A stretch of DNA of 64,000 nt from positions 1,763,501-1,827,500 of the forward strand of contig JAKNDB010000098.1 in assembly GCA_024305405.1 (NCBI GenBank). The letters are read 5' to 3'. The position numbers were made by a program, and so were the translations under genes. Source of the stretch: Dirofilaria immitis (lineage: Eukaryota > Nematoda > Chromadorea > Rhabditida > Onchocercidae). The notes below the pieces were generated by a model. That model was not told the DNA's origin. It saw only the letters and a program-made list of their open reading frames with translations, and did not search any database. Below are positions 63,030 to 64,000 of the stretch, piece by piece (position 1 is the stretch's first letter; each line of letters starts with the position of its first letter).

Positions 63030-64000
63030 AATAATAGTTTATGCGTACGTGTTCCGTGAGAGTTATTAAATAGCTTATGTGCGTACGTGCTATGTGTCAG
63101 TCAATTATTAAATAGCTTATGTTCGTATATGTGTTAAGTGTCAATTATTAAATAGCTTATGTGATGTGTACGTATTACATATCAATTATTAAATAGCTTA
63201 TGTGGTATGTACGTATTACATATCAATTATTAAATAGCTTATGTTCGTATACGTGTTACATGTCAATTATTAAATAGCTTATGTGGCGTACGTGTTACGT
63301 GTCAATTATTAAATAGCTTATGTGATGTGTACGTGTTACGTGTCAATTATTAAATAGCTTATGTGATGTGTACGTGTTACATGTCAATTATTAAATAGCT
63401 TATGTGATGTGTACGTGTTACATGTCAATTATTAAATAGCTTATGTGATGTGTACGTGTTACATGTCAATTATTAAATAGCTTATGTTCGTATACGTGTT
63501 ACATGTCAATTATTAAATGGCTTATGTGTGTGTGTCAATTATTATTAAATAGCTTATGCGTGTCAATTATTTAATAGCTCATGCGTGTCAATTATTAAAT
63601 AGCTTATGTTCGTATATGTGTTAAATGTCAATTATTAGATAGCTTATGTGGTTTGTACGTGTTACATGTCAATTATTAAATAGCTTATGTGATGTGTACG
63701 TGTTACATGTCAATTATTAAATAGCTTATGTGATGTGTACGTGTTACATGTCAATTATTAAATAGCTTATGTGATGTGTACGTGTTACATGTCAATTATT
63801 AAATAGCTTATGTGATGTGTACGTGTTACGTGTCAATTATTAAATAGCTTATGTGATGTGTACGTGTTACGTGTCAATTATTAAATAGCTTATGTGATGT
63901 GTACGTGTTACATGTCAATTATTAAATAGCTTATGTGATGTGTACGTGTTACATGTCAATTATTAAATAGCTTATGTGATGTGTACGTGTTACATGTCAA
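63030..64000 (+). repeat. 41-bp minisatellite, continuing past the window end
   Basis: About 24 units with core GTCAATTATTAAATAGCTTA followed by TGTGATGTGTACGTGTTACAT. Units at 63,030-63,660 vary in length and sequence (TTCGTATACGTGTTACAT, TGTGTGTGTCAATTATT). From about 63,660 on they are almost identical, with only ACAT/ACGT alternation. The array is cut by the window end. Confidence 0.96.

Noticed and set aside
63030..64000. CRISPR-like array
   Set aside because: The units are head-to-tail with no unique spacers, in a eukaryotic intron-bearing genome.

Overview
This is an extremely AT-rich nuclear window from a nematode. Introns have GT...AG borders with TTTTCAG/TTTTAG acceptors. The main gene is a sarcomeric myosin whose residues follow the C. 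elegans UNC-54 pattern almost throughout, and a stray 18S rDNA piece has a nematode-like sequence. The species is not identifiable from the sequence. A parasitic clade III (spirurine-like) worm would fit the composition, but that is only an inference.

Layout: 1-10,185 is gene-poor and rich in diverged repeats. 10,186-24,867 (+) is a 30-exon glycogen debranching enzyme (AGL). 26,962-27,891 (-) is a two-exon ELOF1, the elongation factor zinc ribbon. 29,960-33,393 (-) is an eight-exon gene of unknown function with helix-rich, winged-helix-like repeated segments. 33,394-42,886 is a long intergenic tract full of mini- and microsatellites. 42,887-58,565 (+) is a 16-exon muscle myosin heavy chain. 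59,294 to beyond 62,369 (-) is the 3' part of a Cys/His-rich putative zinc-binding protein gene. A 41-bp minisatellite fills the window from about 63,030 to its end.

The genes are unrelated housekeeping or muscle genes, not a cluster. AGL works with glycogen phosphorylase, the myosin builds thick filaments, and ELOF1 rides with RNA polymerase II. AGL and ELOF1 are convergent, as are the myosin and the zinc-protein gene.

Two features dominate the reading. First, the conserved genes carry about 30 single-base losses, every one inside a homopolymer. This looks like an unpolished assembly rather than gene decay. Second, the introns are unusually eventful. One myosin intron holds an antisense 18S rDNA fragment between 52-bp direct repeats. 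Several introns carry minisatellites that begin at, or copy, splice sites. I found no evidence for a new defence, mobile or CRISPR-like system.
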